Notes: generated from the letters alone by a model not told the origin. Positions 1 to 10,467 are shown, counted from the stretch's first letter. The stretch is DNA of 64,000 nucleotides from Kibdelosporangium sp. MJ126-NF4 (GCF_000826545.1 NZ_CDME01000008.1:186001-250000), one strand, 5' to 3'. Numbers and translations: made by a program.

Positions 1-721
1 ACTGGTGAAGGCGATGGCCCCGCGGACGAAAGCCCGTGTCGTTCTCGTCGGCGAGAGCGCCGACGCGCATGTCCGCGCCGAGAACGTCGTGCTGGACAGC
101 GAAGCGCGGGCGTCGTTCCGGCTCGTGACACCGCAAGGCGACGCCGACGTGAAGCTGGCACTGCACGGACCACACCACGTCGGCAACGCGCTGTCCGCCG
201 CCGCTGTCGCGTTGGAACTCGGCGCCACGCCCGCGGAGGTCGCCGAGCGACTGTCGCAAGCCAAGCGCGTGTCCGCGCGCCGTATGGACGTCACGACCCG
301 CGCTGACGGCGTGACGGTCGTGAACGACTCGTACAACGCCAACCCGGATTCGGTGAGGGCGGCGTTGAAGAGCGTTGCCGAGATAGCCAGGCAGGAAAAC
401 CGTCGCACCTGGGCGGTGCTGGGAACGATGGCCGATCTCGGCGCCGAGCACGTCACCGCGCACGACGAGATCGGTCGGCTCGTGGTCCGGTTGGACATCA
501 ATCGGCTCGTGGTGGTGGGTGACCAGGCGCGGGCCATGCACCAGGGCGCCCACCTCGAAGGCTCATGGGGAGAGGAATCCGTGCTCGTGCCGGATGTCGA
601 CGCGGCGGTGGCGCTGCTGCGGACCGAATTGCGACCGGGTGACGTCGTGCTCGTCAAGGCCTCGAAGTCCGAGGCGCTGTGGCGGGTGGCCGACGCGCTG
701 CTGCAGGAGGACGCCCTGTGA
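1..721 (+). CDS. murF: MurF, UDP-MurNAc-tripeptide:D-Ala-D-Ala ligase (3' part only)
   Basis: ATP-dependent Mur ligase that adds D-Ala-D-Ala to UDP-MurNAc-tripeptide in the cytoplasm, the last soluble step of the peptidoglycan precursor. The window opens inside the gene in frame 2, so the N-terminal domain and the P-loop region are missing; about 239 codons of the central and C-terminal domains remain. Seen: the MurF motif NDSYNANP near nt 323-346 and a [14 protein letters not shown] strand near the C-terminus. The TGA stop at 719-721 overlaps the GTG start of mraY, consistent with translational coupling in the mur operon. The family assignment rests on the motif and on the order murF-mraY-murD. 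Confidence 0.93.
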   Translation, partial: LVKAMAPRTKARVVLVGESADAHVRAENVVLDSEARASFRLVTPQGDADVKLALHGPHHVGNALSAAAVALELGATPAEVAERLSQAKRVSARRMDVTTRADGVTVVNDSYNANPDSVRAALKSVAEIARQENRRTWAVLGTMADLGAEHVTAHDEIGRLVVRLDINRLVVVGDQARAMHQGAHLEGSWGEESVLVPDVDAAVALLRTELRPGDVVLVKASKSEALWRVADALLQEDAL

Positions 722-1806
722 TCGGTATCGGTATCGCCGGTGCGATCGCACTGGTGATCTCCATCCTGTTCACGCCCTACCTGATCAAGATCTTCTCCCG
801 GCAGGGCTTCGGGCAGGAGATCCGCGAGGAGGGGCCGCAGGGCCACAAGTCCAAGCGCGGCACCCCGACGATGGGCGGCGTGGCGATCATGGTCGCCATG
901 TGGGCCGGGTACCTCGGCTCCTACGGCGTGAACATGCTGCTGCTCAACCGCAACGAGGGACCGACCGCCTCCGGCTGGCTGGTGATGATGCTGACCACCG
1001 GCCTCGGCATCGTCGGCTTCCTCGACGACTTCATCAAGATCCGCAAGCAGCGCAACCTGGGGCTGAACAAGACGGCGAAGCTGGTCGGCCAGTTGGTCGT
1101 CGGCGTCTCGTTCGCGGTGCTCGCGCTGCAGTTCATCGACGAGAACGGCCTCAGCCCGGCGTCCCCGAACCTGTCGTTCATCAGGGACATCTCGTTCATC
1201 TCGTTCGGCACGGTCGGTTTCGTGGTGTTCTGCTACGGCATCATCGGCGCGTGGTCGAACGCGGTGAACTTCACCGATGGCCTCGACGGCCTCGCCGGTG
1301 GCTCGGCGGCGATGGTGTTCGGCACGTACGTGGTCATCTGCTTCTGGCAGCTGCGCAACGACTGCACGACCAACCTCGGCGGCGCCTGCTACGACGTGCG
1401 TGACCCGTTCGACCTGGCGATCGTGGCCGCGGCGGCGATGGGCGCGTGCATCGGCTTCCTGTGGTGGAACGCGGCACCGGCCAAGATCTTCATGGGCGAC
1501 ACCGGGTCGCTGGCGCTCGGCGGCCTGGTCGCCGGGCTGTCCATGATGACCCGCACCGAGCTGCTGATGATCGTGATCGGCGGCATCTTCGCGGTGGAGA
1601 TGCTGTCGGTGATCCTGCAGATCGCGATCTTCCGCGCGACCGGCAAACGCATCTTCCGGATGGCGCCGTTCCACCACCACTTCGAACTCGCCGGGTGGGC
1701 GGAAACCACGGTGATCATTCGGTTCTGGCTGCTGGGTGGCGTCTGCGCGATGTTCGGACTCGGCCTGTTCTACAGCGAATGGCTGTCGGCAAGTGGCGCG
1801 GGCTGA
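718..1806 (+). CDS. mraY: MraY, phospho-MurNAc-pentapeptide translocase
   Basis: Integral membrane enzyme transferring phospho-MurNAc-pentapeptide to undecaprenyl phosphate to make lipid I. The GTG start at 718 overlaps the murF stop and gives 362 aa, the usual family length, beginning directly with a hydrophobic segment. Seen: about ten membrane segments, the cytoplasmic motif [12 protein letters not shown] near residues 41-52, the acidic pair in FLDDF near residue 101, [10 protein letters not shown] near 184, and the HHH motif near 319. These carry the catalytic Asp and Mg-binding residues of the family. The 3' end overlaps murD by 14 nt. There is no independent promoter; it is read as an internal gene of the operon. 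Confidence 0.97.
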   Translation: MIGIGIAGAIALVISILFTPYLIKIFSRQGFGQEIREEGPQGHKSKRGTPTMGGVAIMVAMWAGYLGSYGVNMLLLNRNEGPTASGWLVMMLTTGLGIVGFLDDFIKIRKQRNLGLNKTAKLVGQLVVGVSFAVLALQFIDENGLSPASPNLSFIRDISFISFGTVGFVVFCYGIIGAWSNAVNFTDGLDGLAGGSAAMVFGTYVVICFWQLRNDCTTNLGGACYDVRDPFDLAIVAAAAMGACIGFLWWNAAPAKIFMGDTGSLALGGLVAGLSMMTRTELLMIVIGGIFAVEMLSVILQIAIFRATGKRIFRMAPFHHHFELAGWAETTVIIRFWLLGGVCAMFGLGLFYSEWLSASGAG

Positions 1807-3295
1807 CGCGCTGCGCGGCCGCAACGTCCTGGTCGCCGGCGCCGGAGTGACCGGCCGGTCGACCGTGACCGCGCTGGTCGAACTCGGCGCGAACGTGACG
1901 GTCACCGACGGCCGCGCGGAGGCGTTGACCGACTTCGGCGACCTGGCCCGCCCAGGCCTCACCGCGCCGCCGGAAGGCACCGACCTGGTCGTGACCAGCC
2001 CCGGCTGGAAGCCGACGAGCCCACTGCTGGTGGCCGCGGCCGAGCGCGGCATCGAGGTGATCGGCGAGGTCGAACTCGCCTGGCGGATGTCCTCCGGCCA
2101 GGTCTGGCTCGCGGTGACCGGCACCGACGGCAAGACCACCACGGTCGGCATGCTGGAATCGATACTGCGCGCCGCCGGAGCGAAGGCCGTGGCCTGCGGA
2201 AACGTCGGGCTGCCGGTGGTCGACGCGGTCCGCGCGGGCTACGAGGTGCTCGCGGTCGAACTCTCCAGCTACCAACTGCATTGGCAGGACTCGTTGGCGG
2301 TGGACGCCGCCGTGGTGCTCAACCTCGCCGAGGACCACATCGAGTGGCACGGCTCGATGGAGGAGTACGCCAAGGCCAAGGCCAAGATCTACCGAGGCGC
2401 GAAAACCCGCCTCCACAACGCCGACGACGAATGGTCAGCCCAACTGGCCGACGGCGGAACCGGCTTCACCGTGCACGAACCCACGGGCAACAACCGCTAC
2501 GGAATCCACGACGGCTGGCTCGTGGAAATCCCGACGCGACCAGACGAACTCCCAGCGGACCTGTCGCCCCGCCCATCCCCCCAAGACAGTCCCCCACCCA
2601 ACCCGGGGGGCGTCCCTGCTCCAGTCTATCGAGGTCAGGGGCAGGATCAAGGTGTGCAGGAGCAGCTGGGGACAACCACCCCGGCTGTGGACAACTCGGC
2701 ACTGATCCGGCTGTGCCCGGTTGACGAAGTCCGGCCTTCCGGTATGCACAACGTCAGCAACGCCCTCGCCGCCGCGGCATTGGCCCGCACCTACGGCGTG
2801 CCCCCGGAAGCAGTCCGCGAAGGCCTGCGGACCTACGAGCCCCAGCCGCACCGGGTCCAACTGGTCGGCGAGATCGACGGCGTCCGGTTCGTCAACGACT
2901 CGAAAGCGACAAACACCCACGCGGCCGAGGGGTCGCTGAAGGCCTACGACTCGATCGTCTGGATCGCGGGCGGCCAGCTGCACGGCGCCGAAGTCGATGA
3001 TCTTGTCGCGAGCGTGTCCGCACGACTACGCGGTGTGCTGCTGCTGGGCGCTGATCAGGAGATATTCGCGCAAGCCATCCGGCGACACGCCCCCGAGATC
3101 CCCGTCAAGCGGCTCAATCCAGGAGACGATGAGCCCATGACCGCAGCCGTACGCGCGGCTAGGGATCTCGCACGCCCTGGTGATGTCGTACTGCTGGCGC
3201 CCGCCGCCAAGTCGCACGACATGTTCTCCAGCTACGTGCACCGAGGCGAGGCGTTCATCGACGCGGTCGCGAAGGCAGTCCAGGCATCGGCGTAA
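1793..3295 (+). CDS. murD: MurD, UDP-MurNAc-L-Ala:D-Glu ligase with internal insert
   Basis: Cytoplasmic ATP-dependent ligase adding D-glutamate to UDP-MurNAc-L-Ala. The GTG at 1793 lies inside the end of mraY and gives 500 aa starting [16 protein letters not shown], a Rossmann-like N-terminus. Seen: P-loop GTDGKTTT near residue 110, [11 protein letters not shown] near 180, [14 protein letters not shown] near 315, and NDSKATN near 368. Odd: between roughly residues 247 and 303 there is a Pro/Gln/Gly-rich stretch where I recall actinobacterial MurD having only a few residues. It reads in frame and the conserved motifs continue on both sides, so the gene looks intact. The insert is described separately. 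Confidence 0.95.
   Translation: MARADALRGRNVLVAGAGVTGRSTVTALVELGANVTVTDGRAEALTDFGDLARPGLTAPPEGTDLVVTSPGWKPTSPLLVAAAERGIEVIGEVELAWRMSSGQVWLAVTGTDGKTTTVGMLESILRAAGAKAVACGNVGLPVVDAVRAGYEVLAVELSSYQLHWQDSLAVDAAVVLNLAEDHIEWHGSMEEYAKAKAKIYRGAKTRLHNADDEWSAQLADGGTGFTVHEPTGNNRYGIHDGWLVEIPTRPDELPADLSPRPSPQDSPPPNPGGVPAPVYRGQGQDQGVQEQLGTTTPAVDNSALIRLCPVDEVRPSGMHNVSNALAAAALARTYGVPPEAVREGLRTYEPQPHRVQLVGEIDGVRFVNDSKATNTHAAEGSLKAYDSIVWIAGGQLHGAEVDDLVASVSARLRGVLLLGADQEIFAQAIRRHAPEIPVKRLNPGDDEPMTAAVRAARDLARPGDVVLLAPAAKSHDMFSSYVHRGEAFIDAVAKAVQASA
2550..2700 (+). repeat. Structured in-frame insert inside murD
   Basis: About 150 nt of the murD reading frame look like intergenic rather than coding DNA. Seen: a C-run at 2591-2595 facing a G-run at 2605-2610; a perfect 7-nt inverted pair CTGCTCC (2616-2622) and GGAGCAG (2659-2665); and GGACAAC occurring twice at the distal end. 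The encoded peptide is rich in Pro, Gly, Gln and Ser, with no hydrophobic core. It sits just before the conserved MHNVSN motif. Family knowledge: MurD is normally about 440-490 aa. That the segment came from an intergenic repeat is inference. Confidence 0.6.
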
Positions 3296-3311
3296 TCGGG
3301 GAGGCACGGCG

Positions 3312-4781
3312 GTGACAGCCACCCTCAAACCGGCCGAGAACCGCAAACGGACCCGGCGGGAAGGGCGCAAGCGCGCCGGCGTGTTCACCCTCCTGACCGC
3401 GTGGCTCGGCCGTCCGCTGGCCAGTTTCCACCTGGTCCTCGCGGTGTTCGGCCTGCTGACCGTGCTCGGCCTCGTGATGGTGCTGTCCGCGAGTTCCGTG
3501 GTCTCGCTGACCGCCGGGCCGTCGGTGTACACCGTGTTCAAGAAGCAGCTGCTGTTCGTGGCGATCGGCGCGGTGGCGTTCTGGATCGCGATGCGGACGC
3601 CGCTGCGCGTGATGCGCCAGTTCTCCGCGCCCGCGCTCGCCGTCTGCTTCGGCATGCTCGTCCTCGTCCTGATCGTCGGCCGGACGTTCTACGGCGCGCG
3701 CAGCTGGTTCGTGGTCGGCCCGGTCTCGTTCCAGCCGATCGAGGTGGCCAAGCTCGCGCTCGTGCTGTGGGGCGCGCACGTGCTGGTGCAGAAGAAGGCG
3801 CTGCTGCACCAGTACCGGCATCTGCTTGTACCGCTCGTGCCGGTCGCGTTGCTGATGTTCGCGCTGGTCATGATGCAGCCGGATCTGGGTGGCACGGTCA
3901 CGTTGGTGATCGTGTTGTTCGCGCTGCTGTGGTTCGCGGGCGCGCCGTTGCGGCTGTTCGGCGCTGCCGCGGTGGGCGGCGTCGCGGGCATCGTCGTGCT
4001 GTCGGTGTCCAAGGGATACCGCAATGCGCGTGTGCTGTCGTTCCTCGACCCGGAGGCCGACCCGAGCGGCGCGGGACTGCAGGGGATCCAGGCGAAGTTC
4101 GCGCTGGCCGAAGGTGGCCTGTTCGGCCAGGGCCTCGGGCAGGGGCAGTCCAAGTTCAAGTATTTGCCCAACGTGCACAACGACTTCATCTTCGCCCTGA
4201 TCGGCGAGGAGCTGGGGTTCGTCGGGTGCGCGCTGGTGCTCGGGCTGTTCGCCATGCTCGCCGTGGTCGGCCTGCGGATCGCCGCCCGCAACATCGACCC
4301 GTGGATCCGGATGGTCGCCGCCACCATCACCGTCTGGCTGGTCGGCCAGGCCGCCATCAACATCGCCTACGTCGTCGGCCTGCTGCCGATCACGGGCATC
4401 ACGCTGCCGATGATTTCCGCCGGTGGCAGCTCCGTCGTCGTCACCATGTTCGTGTTCGGCATCCTCGCTAACTGTGCTCGCCATGAACCCGAATCCGTGG
4501 CCGCACTACGCTCGCAGGGACCAGGTCGGTTCGGTCGGCTCTTGAAGCTGCCCGCTCCCGACGTGTACAACCCGCCGCAGAAGCGCAAACCGGTGCGACC
4601 GTCCACGCCGCCACGAACGGCCGGACGCCGAGAACCGGCGACCAGGCGGGCAGGCACGGCGGAGCGCCAGCTGCACGAGCGCCGCAGGACTCGTCGCAGC
4701 GTTCCGGCAACGGAACACCGTCGTCGTTCCGCACGCGGTCGCACCGGCCATCCCCGTGCGGACGAAGGAGGACATCATTAA
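3312..4781 (+). CDS. ftsW: FtsW, divisome lipid II glycosyltransferase (SEDS)
   Basis: SEDS-family polytopic membrane protein that polymerises glycan strands at the septum together with a class B PBP. The GTG at 3312 gives 489 aa. Seen: a basic N-terminal tail, then about ten hydrophobic segments ending near residue 386, with SEDS-like stretches such as [11 protein letters not shown] and [14 protein letters not shown], and [16 protein letters not shown] near the last helices. The final ~100 residues are a highly basic, Pro/Arg/Thr-rich cytoplasmic tail, longer than in E. coli FtsW but common in actinomycetes. Its stop codon overlaps the proposed ATT start of murG. Confidence 0.95.
   Translation: MTATLKPAENRKRTRREGRKRAGVFTLLTAWLGRPLASFHLVLAVFGLLTVLGLVMVLSASSVVSLTAGPSVYTVFKKQLLFVAIGAVAFWIAMRTPLRVMRQFSAPALAVCFGMLVLVLIVGRTFYGARSWFVVGPVSFQPIEVAKLALVLWGAHVLVQKKALLHQYRHLLVPLVPVALLMFALVMMQPDLGGTVTLVIVLFALLWFAGAPLRLFGAAAVGGVAGIVVLSVSKGYRNARVLSFLDPEADPSGAGLQGIQAKFALAEGGLFGQGLGQGQSKFKYLPNVHNDFIFALIGEELGFVGCALVLGLFAMLAVVGLRIAARNIDPWIRMVAATITVWLVGQAAINIAYVVGLLPITGITLPMISAGGSSVVVTMFVFGILANCARHEPESVAALRSQGPGRFGRLLKLPAPDVYNPPQKRKPVRPSTPPRTAGRREPATRRAGTAERQLHERRRTRRSVPATEHRRRSARGRTGHPRADEGGHH
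4764..4779 (+). promoter_or_regulatory. Shine-Dalgarno that points to an ATT start for murG
   Basis: GAAGGAGG at 4764-4771 is a near-perfect anti-16S match inside the end of ftsW. The only ATG/GTG/TTG in frame upstream of the MurG core is GTG 4756, which lies before this ribosome site and has no site of its own. ATT at 4777-4779 lies 5 nt after GGAGG and overlaps the ftsW stop TAA (4779-4781), imitating the ATGA-type overlaps elsewhere in the operon. ATC at 4774 is only 2 nt away, too close. Confidence 0.55.
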
Positions 4782-5865
4782 CCAGGGACCGTGTGTCGTG
4801 GTGGCCGGTGGGGGCACGGCCGGACACATCGAACCGGCACTCGCGTTGGCCGACGCGGTGATGCGTGCCCGACCGGATGCCCGGATCGTCGCCCTCGGCA
4901 CGCAGCGCGGCCTCGAGGGCAAGATCGTTCCGGCGCGCGGCTACCCGCTGGAGTTCATCCCGCCGGTGCCGATGCCCCGCAAGCCCACGATGGACCTGCT
5001 GAAGCTGCCGTTGAACGTGCGCCGCGCGATCAAGCAGACCCGTGCCGTGCTCGACCGGGTCGGCGCGGACGTCGTCGTCGGCTTCGGCGGGTATGTGGCG
5101 CTGCCCGCGTACCTGGCCGCACGCGGCCGCACGCCGATCGTGGTGCACGAGGCCAACGCCCGTTCCGGACTCGCCAACAAGGTCGGTGCGCGTTACGCGG
5201 CCAAGGTCGCCGCGGCCGTGCCGGACTCGGGGCTCCCGGACGCCGAGGTGATCGGGATCCCGCTGCGCGCGTCGATCACCGACCTGGACCGCAGGGCGCT
5301 CAGGGACGAGGCACGTCGCTACTTCCGCCTGCACCCGCACGCCCCGACACTGCTGGTGTTCGGCGGCTCGCAGGGCGCGCAGTCGATCAACAACGCGGTG
5401 GCGCCGCTGGCGAGCGAGTTCGCCAAGGCCGGGATCGGTGTGCTGCACGCACACGGCCCGAAGAACTCCGTCGCCGTGCAGCAGATCCCGGGAGCGCCGC
5501 CGTACGTTCCGGTGCCGTACCTGGAGCGGATGGACCTCGCGTACGCCGCTGCCGACGTGGTGCTGTGCCGGTCCGGCGCCATGACGGTCGCTGAGGTGTC
5601 CGCTGTCGGACTGCCCGCGGTGTTCGTGCCGTTGCCCATCGGCAACGGCGAGCAGTCGCTCAACGGCCGTCCCGTGGTCACCGCCGGTGGTGCGCTCATG
5701 GTGAACGACGACGAACTCACGTCGGAGAAGGTCAAGGAGCTTCTGATTCCCCTGCTGAGCAACCCGCGCAGGCTGAGCGCGATGGGCGCCGCCGCGCAGA
5801 GCACGGGGCACCGCGCAGCGGCGGACGTGCTGGCCAAGATGGTCCTGGACGTGGTGGGCAAGTGA
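4777..5865 (+). CDS. murG: MurG, UDP-GlcNAc:lipid I GlcNAc transferase
   Basis: Membrane-associated GT28 glycosyltransferase that converts lipid I to lipid II on the inner leaflet. Seen: the glycine-rich loop GGGTAGH about 10 residues in, [10 protein letters not shown] in the N-domain, [10 protein letters not shown] near residue 195, and [11 protein letters not shown] near 265 with the UDP-GlcNAc-binding EQ dipeptide (GNGEQSLN) after it. With the preferred ATT start the protein is 362 aa and its short N-terminus matches family length; the alternative GTG at 4756 adds seven residues and lacks a ribosome site. The stop overlaps murC by 4 nt (GTGA). The function is certain, the start is not. Confidence 0.93.
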   Translation: MNQGPCVVVAGGGTAGHIEPALALADAVMRARPDARIVALGTQRGLEGKIVPARGYPLEFIPPVPMPRKPTMDLLKLPLNVRRAIKQTRAVLDRVGADVVVGFGGYVALPAYLAARGRTPIVVHEANARSGLANKVGARYAAKVAAAVPDSGLPDAEVIGIPLRASITDLDRRALRDEARRYFRLHPHAPTLLVFGGSQGAQSINNAVAPLASEFAKAGIGVLHAHGPKNSVAVQQIPGAPPYVPVPYLERMDLAYAAADVVLCRSGAMTVAEVSAVGLPAVFVPLPIGNGEQSLNGRPVVTAGGALMVNDDELTSEKVKELLIPLLSNPRRLSAMGAAAQSTGHRAAADVLAKMVLDVVGK

Positions 5866-7307
5866 CGATCGGAACCATCAACACGCCTGCCGTGCTGGAA
5901 CGGGCACACCTGGTCGGCATCGGCGGCGCCGGGATGAGCGGCATCGCCAGGATCCTGCTCGCGCGGGGCCTGCGAGTGTCCGGTTCGGACGCCAAGGAGT
6001 CGCGCACCTCGCTGGCGCTGCGCGCCCAGGGCGCGCAGATCGCCGTGGGCCAGGCCGCGGCGAACCTGGACCTGTTGCCGGACGGTCCGACCGCGGTCGT
6101 GGTGTCCACCGCGATCAAGGAGGACAACCCGGAGCTGGTCGAGGCGCGTCGGCGCGGAATCACCGTGCTGCACCGCTCGGAGGCGTTGGCGGGTCTGATG
6201 GTCGGTCACCGCGTCGCGTGCATCGCCGGTACCCACGGCAAGACGTCGACCACGTCGATGCTGACGGTCGCGTTGCAGCACTGCAGGCTCGACCCGTCCT
6301 TCGCGATCGGCGGGGACCTCAACGAGTCCGGCGCGAACGCGCACCAGGGCTCGGTGCCGGAGTCGGCCGACGGCCCGCACGTCGGGATCTTCGTCGCCGA
6401 GGCGGACGAGAGCGACGGCTCGTTCCTGGTGTTCTCGCCGTCGGTCGCGGTGGTGACCAACGTCGAGGCGGACCACCTTGACCACCACGGCACCCCCGAG
6501 GCGTACGCGGCCGTCTTCGAATCCTTTGTGGATCGGCTGAACCCGGACGGCGTGCTGATCGTCTGCGCGGACGACCCCGGCGCGGCGGCGCTCGCCGAGC
6601 GCGCGGAGGCGCGTGGTGTGCGGGTGCGGCGCTACGGCCGCAACGCCGACGGTCCGGACTCGGCCAAGCTGCTGTCCTACGACCCGGTCGACGGCGCGGG
6701 CCGTGCGGTGATCTCGCTGGCGGGCAAGGAGATCGAGGTCGGTATCGCGGTGCCGGGCGAGCACATGGCCGCCAACGGGCTGGCCGCGTTGCTCGCCGGG
6801 CTCGAACTCGGCGCGCCGCTGGAGGGCTTGCTGGAAGGCATCGCCGCGTTCGGTGGCGTGCGCAGGCGGTTCGAGTTCAAGGGCCGTTCCCGTGGCGTTC
6901 GCGTGTACGACGACTATGCGCACCACCCGACTGAGGTCGCCGCGCAGCTTCGCGCTGTGCGTCCCGCGGCCAACGGCGGACGGGTGCTTGTCGTGTTCCA
7001 GCCACACCTCTACTCGCGCACGCGCACGTTCGCCAACGAGTTCGGCGACGCGCTCGCGCTGGCCGACGAGGTCGTGGTGCTGGACGTGTTCGGCGCGCGG
7101 GAAGCGCCGGAGCCCGGCGTCAGCGGCGCGCTGATCGCTGAGGCCGTGCCGCTGGCCAAGGAGCACGTGCACTACGAGCCCGCGTTCGACAAGGTGCCGG
7201 GACTGGTCGCGGGACTGGCCAAGGACGGTGACCTGGTCCTGACCATGGGCGCCGGTGACGTGACCTCGCTCGGTCCGGAACTGATTGCCGCGCTGGACAG
7301 CGAATGA
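5862..7307 (+). CDS. murC: MurC, UDP-MurNAc:L-alanine ligase
   Basis: First amino-acid-adding Mur ligase, joining L-Ala to UDP-MurNAc at the cost of ATP. GTG 5862 overlaps the murG stop and gives 481 aa. Seen: N-terminal [14 protein letters not shown] (UDP-binding Rossmann loop), P-loop GTHGKTSTT near residue 123, the metal/ATP motif [11 protein letters not shown] near 201, and [12 protein letters not shown] near 348 in the C-terminal domain, all typical of MurC. It is followed by ftsQ with an ATGA overlap, so murG-murC-ftsQ are likely translationally coupled. Confidence 0.97.
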   Translation: MTIGTINTPAVLERAHLVGIGGAGMSGIARILLARGLRVSGSDAKESRTSLALRAQGAQIAVGQAAANLDLLPDGPTAVVVSTAIKEDNPELVEARRRGITVLHRSEALAGLMVGHRVACIAGTHGKTSTTSMLTVALQHCRLDPSFAIGGDLNESGANAHQGSVPESADGPHVGIFVAEADESDGSFLVFSPSVAVVTNVEADHLDHHGTPEAYAAVFESFVDRLNPDGVLIVCADDPGAAALAERAEARGVRVRRYGRNADGPDSAKLLSYDPVDGAGRAVISLAGKEIEVGIAVPGEHMAANGLAALLAGLELGAPLEGLLEGIAAFGGVRRRFEFKGRSRGVRVYDDYAHHPTEVAAQLRAVRPAANGGRVLVVFQPHLYSRTRTFANEFGDALALADEVVVLDVFGAREAPEPGVSGALIAEAVPLAKEHVHYEPAFDKVPGLVAGLAKDGDLVLTMGAGDVTSLGPELIAALDSE

Positions 7308-8071
7308 CAAGTCCCACGCGTCCCGAGAGCCGCCGCCCCGTCAGCAGTGCGGGCGCGGCGGCTCGCGAGCGCAGGGAAAGGCGGGAACTGCTGCGGCCGA
7401 CCCGACGCAGGGCGTTGGTGCGCCGGTGGGTGGTGCTGCTCGCCTTCGTCGGTGTGCTCGCGGTGCTGTACGTGGTGTTCTTCACGCCGGTGCTCGGCGC
7501 GCGGTCGGTCGACGTGCAGGGCACTCAGGGCCTGACGCCCGACGAGGTCCGTGCCGTCGCCGCGGTGGAGATGGGCAAACCGTTGGTCCGCCTCGACACC
7601 GATGAGATCGCCAGGCGGGTCGCCACGCTGCCGAGGGTGGCCAAGGTCGGCGTGGAGCGGTCGTGGCCAGGGACCGTCGAGATCACCGTCAGCGAACGGG
7701 AACCGGTCGCGTACGCGAAGCTCGCCGACGGCGCGCACATGGTCGACGCGCATGGCGTCGACTACGCGGTCGTGCCGCAGGCGCCACCTGGCCTGCCGCT
7801 GATCGAGGCGCCTGCGCTGGGAACGGGCGACCCCGCGACGCGTGCCATCGTCGACGTGCTCGGTCAACTCCCGCCGCAGCTGCGGCAGCGAGTGGTCGGG
7901 TTGTCCGCGAAGACGCCCGGTGACGTACAGCTCAAACTCGCCGACGGCCAGGCGGTGAAGTGGGGCGACGCGTCGGACTCCCAGCGCAAGTCGATGGTGT
8001 TGTCGGCTTTGCTGACCCGTCCGGGCAAGGTGTACGACGTTGCGGCGCCCGATTTGCCGACCATCTCGTGA
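7304..8071 (+). CDS. ftsQ: FtsQ, divisome membrane protein
   Basis: Bitopic division protein bridging early and late divisome components. ATG 7304 overlaps the murC stop; 255 aa. Seen: an Arg-rich cytoplasmic N-terminus (about 43 residues), one transmembrane helix at about 45-66, a POTRA-type domain starting with [17 protein letters not shown], then the beta-rich FtsQ domain with [22 protein letters not shown]. The length is normal for actinobacteria. It is separated from ftsZ by 256 nt that probably hold ftsZ-specific promoters. Confidence 0.95.
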   Translation: MTSPTRPESRRPVSSAGAAARERRERRELLRPTRRRALVRRWVVLLAFVGVLAVLYVVFFTPVLGARSVDVQGTQGLTPDEVRAVAAVEMGKPLVRLDTDEIARRVATLPRVAKVGVERSWPGTVEITVSEREPVAYAKLADGAHMVDAHGVDYAVVPQAPPGLPLIEAPALGTGDPATRAIVDVLGQLPPQLRQRVVGLSAKTPGDVQLKLADGQAVKWGDASDSQRKSMVLSALLTRPGKVYDVAAPDLPTIS

Positions 8072-8327
8072 TGTGTCTTGATGAAGTGCGAGCCCGCGAC
8101 ACGAACTGCCGGAAATCCCGATAGTTTGATACTGCTGGGTGATCAGGTGCGTCACACACGGCGTGGCTGCTGGACCCGAGCACGATACGTCTTTACCGTC
8201 CACGGTTGAGGACGTACGGGGTTGACATGACTCTGAATCTCTGGTTGAGGTTGAGGGTTTGCGTGGCCGCCGGACGCAAAACGGCGAGTTCCACGTGTGA
8301 ACCTATGACTGGAGGAAGGCGGAACCG
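8072..8327 (+). promoter_or_regulatory. ftsQ-ftsZ intergenic region, probable ftsZ promoter(s)
   Basis: This 256-nt gap holds no convincing gene. It contains a perfect -35 hexamer TTGACA at 8222-8227; no good -10 sits 17-18 nt downstream, so the exact promoter is uncertain. The direct repeat GGTTGAGG/GTTGAGGG follows at about 8243-8257. A strong ribosome site (ACTGGAGGAAGG) lies just before the ftsZ ATG. Known in other actinomycetes: ftsZ is transcribed from its own promoters in this gap to reach high levels. The region-level call is fair; individual elements are tentative. Confidence 0.5.
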
Positions 8328-9683
8328 ATGACGCCCCCGCACAACTACTTGGCGGTGATCAAGGTCGTCGGTATCGGCGGCGGTGGGGTCAACGCTGTCA
8401 ACCGGATGATCGAAGTCGGCCTGAAAGGCGTCGAGTTCATCGCGGTGAACACCGACGCGCAGGCCCTGTTGATGTCGGACGCCGACGTCAAGCTCGACAT
8501 CGGCCGCGAACTGACCCGCGGCCTCGGTGCCGGTGCCAACCCGGAGGTGGGCCACAAGGCCGCTGAGGACCACCGCGAGGAGATCGAGGAAGTCCTCAAG
8601 GGCGCGGACATGGTCTTCGTCACCGCCGGAGAGGGCGGTGGCACGGGAACCGGTGGCGCACCTGTGGTCGCCTCGGTCGCCCGCAAGCTCGGCGCGCTCA
8701 CCATCGGTGTGGTGACGCGGCCGTTCTCGTTCGAGGGCAAGCGCCGTGCGCGGCAGGCCGAAGAGGGCATCACCGAGCTTCGCAACGAGTGCGACACGCT
8801 GATCGTGATCCCGAACGACCGGCTGCTGCAGCTCGGCGACGTCGGCGTGAGCCTGATGGACGCGTTCCGCTCGGCGGACGAGGTGCTGCTGTCCGGTGTC
8901 CAGGGCATCACCGACCTGATCACCACGCCCGGTCTGATCAACCTGGACTTCGCCGACGTGAAGAGCGTCATGTCCGGCGCCGGATCGGCGTTGATGGGCA
9001 TCGGCTCGTCGCGCGGTGAGGGCAGAGCGATCCAGGCCGCGCAGAAGGCGATCAACTCCCCACTGCTGGAAGCATCGATGGACGGCGCGCACGGCGTGCT
9101 GCTGGCCATCGCGGGTGGTTCGGACCTCGGCCTGTTCGAGATCAACGAAGCCGCTTCGCTGGTACAGGAATCGGCGCACCCGGAAGCCAACATCATCTTC
9201 GGTACGGTGATCGACGACTCACTCGGCGACGAGGTCCGTGTGACGGTGATCGCGGCGGGCTTCGACAGCGGCGCCCCCACTCACAAGAAGCTCGAACCGC
9301 AAATGGTTTCGTCGCGCACACCGGCCAACCCGCCGACAGCGGCGGCGGAAGCCGGGCAGGTCGCGCGGCCGACACCGCAACCAGCTGCGGAGCAGAGGCC
9401 GCAGCCCGCGCCATCGATCCAGCCCGCGCCGCCGGTGACGTCACCGCCGCCGACGACCGGCGGCTACACCCCACCGGCCACACCGAGCCACCAGCCCACC
9501 CATCAACCCACGCAGTACGCGGCCCCGCGTACGCCCGAGCGGCCGTCGAACCCGACGAGCCTGCCCGGACCGAGGGCGACGGGCCTGGACGGCACAGGCC
9601 GGGGACATCTGCCCAGTCGCGCGGTCCCGGTGACCGACGACCCGGACGACGAGGTGGACGTCCCGCCGTTCATGCGTCGCTGA
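8328..9683 (+). CDS. ftsZ: FtsZ, tubulin-like division GTPase
   Basis: Cytoplasmic GTPase that polymerises into the Z ring. ATG 8328 with a good GGAGGAAGG ribosome site; 451 aa. Seen: [15 protein letters not shown] at the N-terminus, the tubulin signature GGGTGTG near residue 103, [11 protein letters not shown] near 206, and the T7-like region after it. Residues ~320-435 form a Pro/Ala/Gln-rich disordered linker, and the extreme C-terminus [12 protein letters not shown] is the conserved tail that binds SepF and other partners. A perfect hairpin plus T-run lies 10 nt after the stop, so most ftsZ transcripts probably end there. Confidence 0.99.
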   Translation: MTPPHNYLAVIKVVGIGGGGVNAVNRMIEVGLKGVEFIAVNTDAQALLMSDADVKLDIGRELTRGLGAGANPEVGHKAAEDHREEIEEVLKGADMVFVTAGEGGGTGTGGAPVVASVARKLGALTIGVVTRPFSFEGKRRARQAEEGITELRNECDTLIVIPNDRLLQLGDVGVSLMDAFRSADEVLLSGVQGITDLITTPGLINLDFADVKSVMSGAGSALMGIGSSRGEGRAIQAAQKAINSPLLEASMDGAHGVLLAIAGGSDLGLFEINEAASLVQESAHPEANIIFGTVIDDSLGDEVRVTVIAAGFDSGAPTHKKLEPQMVSSRTPANPPTAAAEAGQVARPTPQPAAEQRPQPAPSIQPAPPVTSPPPTTGGYTPPATPSHQPTHQPTQYAAPRTPERPSNPTSLPGPRATGLDGTGRGHLPSRAVPVTDDPDDEVDVPPFMRR

Positions 9684-9693
9684 CCTGAATATC

Positions 9694-9746
9694 CTCGTGA
9701 GTGGTTAGACCGGTAAGAACCGGACTAACCACTCACGAGTCTTTTT
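9694..9746 (+). terminator. Perfect 15-bp hairpin plus T-run after ftsZ (CGTGAGTG-family repeat, copy 1)
   Basis: Left arm CTCGTGAGTGGTTAG (9694-9708) and right arm CTAACCACTCACGAG (9725-9739) are exact reverse complements; inside them CCGGT and ACCGG extend the pairing around a tiny loop. TCTTTTT follows at 9740-9746, giving a textbook intrinsic terminator. The 46-bp unit is nearly the same as the one at 51660-51705 and related to the pairs at 22267 and 32815, so it is a repeat family used as, or mistaken for, a terminator. Confidence 0.85.
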
Positions 9747-9753
9747 ATGGGGA

Positions 9754-10467
9754 GTGGATTTGCGCATCAGGCGGGTTGTCACCACGCGGGCGGGCGGGGT
9801 TTCCGCCAAGCCGTATGACTCTTTCAACCTCGGCGAGCACGTCGGCGACGATCTCGAGGCGGTCGCGGCCAACCGGCGGCGCCTGGCGCGTGACCTTGAG
9901 CTGCCCGACGACCATGTGGTCTGGATGGAACAGGTGCACGGCCGGACGGTCGCTGTCGTCGACGGTCCACGTTCTACGGCAGTCGAGGCGACCGACGCGC
10001 TTGTGACGACTGAGCCCGGTGTCGCGGTCGCGGTGCTTGTCGCCGACTGCGTCCCGGTGTTGCTCGCCGACCCGGAGGCCGGTGTCGTCGGTGCGGTCCA
10101 CGCGGGCCGGGTGGGCGCTCGGGTCGGGGTCTTGCCCGCGGCACTGCAGGCGATGAAGGATGCGGGAGCGCGCATGAATCGGGTCGAGGTTCTGCTCGGC
10201 CCGTCCGTGTGCGGCCAGTGCTACGAAGTTCCGCCGGACATGCAGGCTGATGTAGAGAAACACCTGCCAGGCAGCGCGAGCCGGACCCGGTCCGGTAAAT
10301 CCGGTCTGGATCTTCGGGCCGGACTGTGGGAGCAACTCGCCGCGGTCGGGGTCGGCAAGATCGGCATCGATCCGCGATGCACAGTCGAGGACCGTTCGCT
10401 GTTCAGTCACCGCAGAGAAGGGACCACTGGGCGATTGGCGGCACTGACTTGGGTCGATCCGGCATGA
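9754..10467 (+). CDS. pgeF: PgeF/YfiH-family peptidoglycan editing factor (multicopper-oxidase-fold)
   Basis: Member of the laccase-domain YfiH family; in E. coli PgeF prevents or removes L-Ser misincorporated in place of L-Ala in the murein stem peptide. GTG 9754 gives 237 aa. Seen: VTTRAGGVSAKPYDSFNLG at the N-terminus, VADCVPVLL near residue 98, the metal-ligand region VHAGRVGAR near 115 (often HAGWRG in homologues, so the Trp-Arg is changed here), and GPSVCGQCYEVP near 150 holding the conserved Cys. It overlaps yggS by 4 nt (ATGA). Its place in the division cluster is standard for actinobacteria. Confidence 0.88.
   Translation: MDLRIRRVVTTRAGGVSAKPYDSFNLGEHVGDDLEAVAANRRRLARDLELPDDHVVWMEQVHGRTVAVVDGPRSTAVEATDALVTTEPGVAVAVLVADCVPVLLADPEAGVVGAVHAGRVGARVGVLPAALQAMKDAGARMNRVEVLLGPSVCGQCYEVPPDMQADVEKHLPGSASRTRSGKSGLDLRAGLWEQLAAVGVGKIGIDPRCTVEDRSLFSHRREGTTGRLAALTWVDPA

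Noticed and set aside
2435..2983. A minus-strand gene over the murD insert
   Set aside because: Open by composition only; the murD frame continues with conserved motifs on both sides.
4756..4776. GTG 4756 as the start of murG
   Set aside because: The strong ribosome site lies downstream of it and none upstream; kept only as an alternative.
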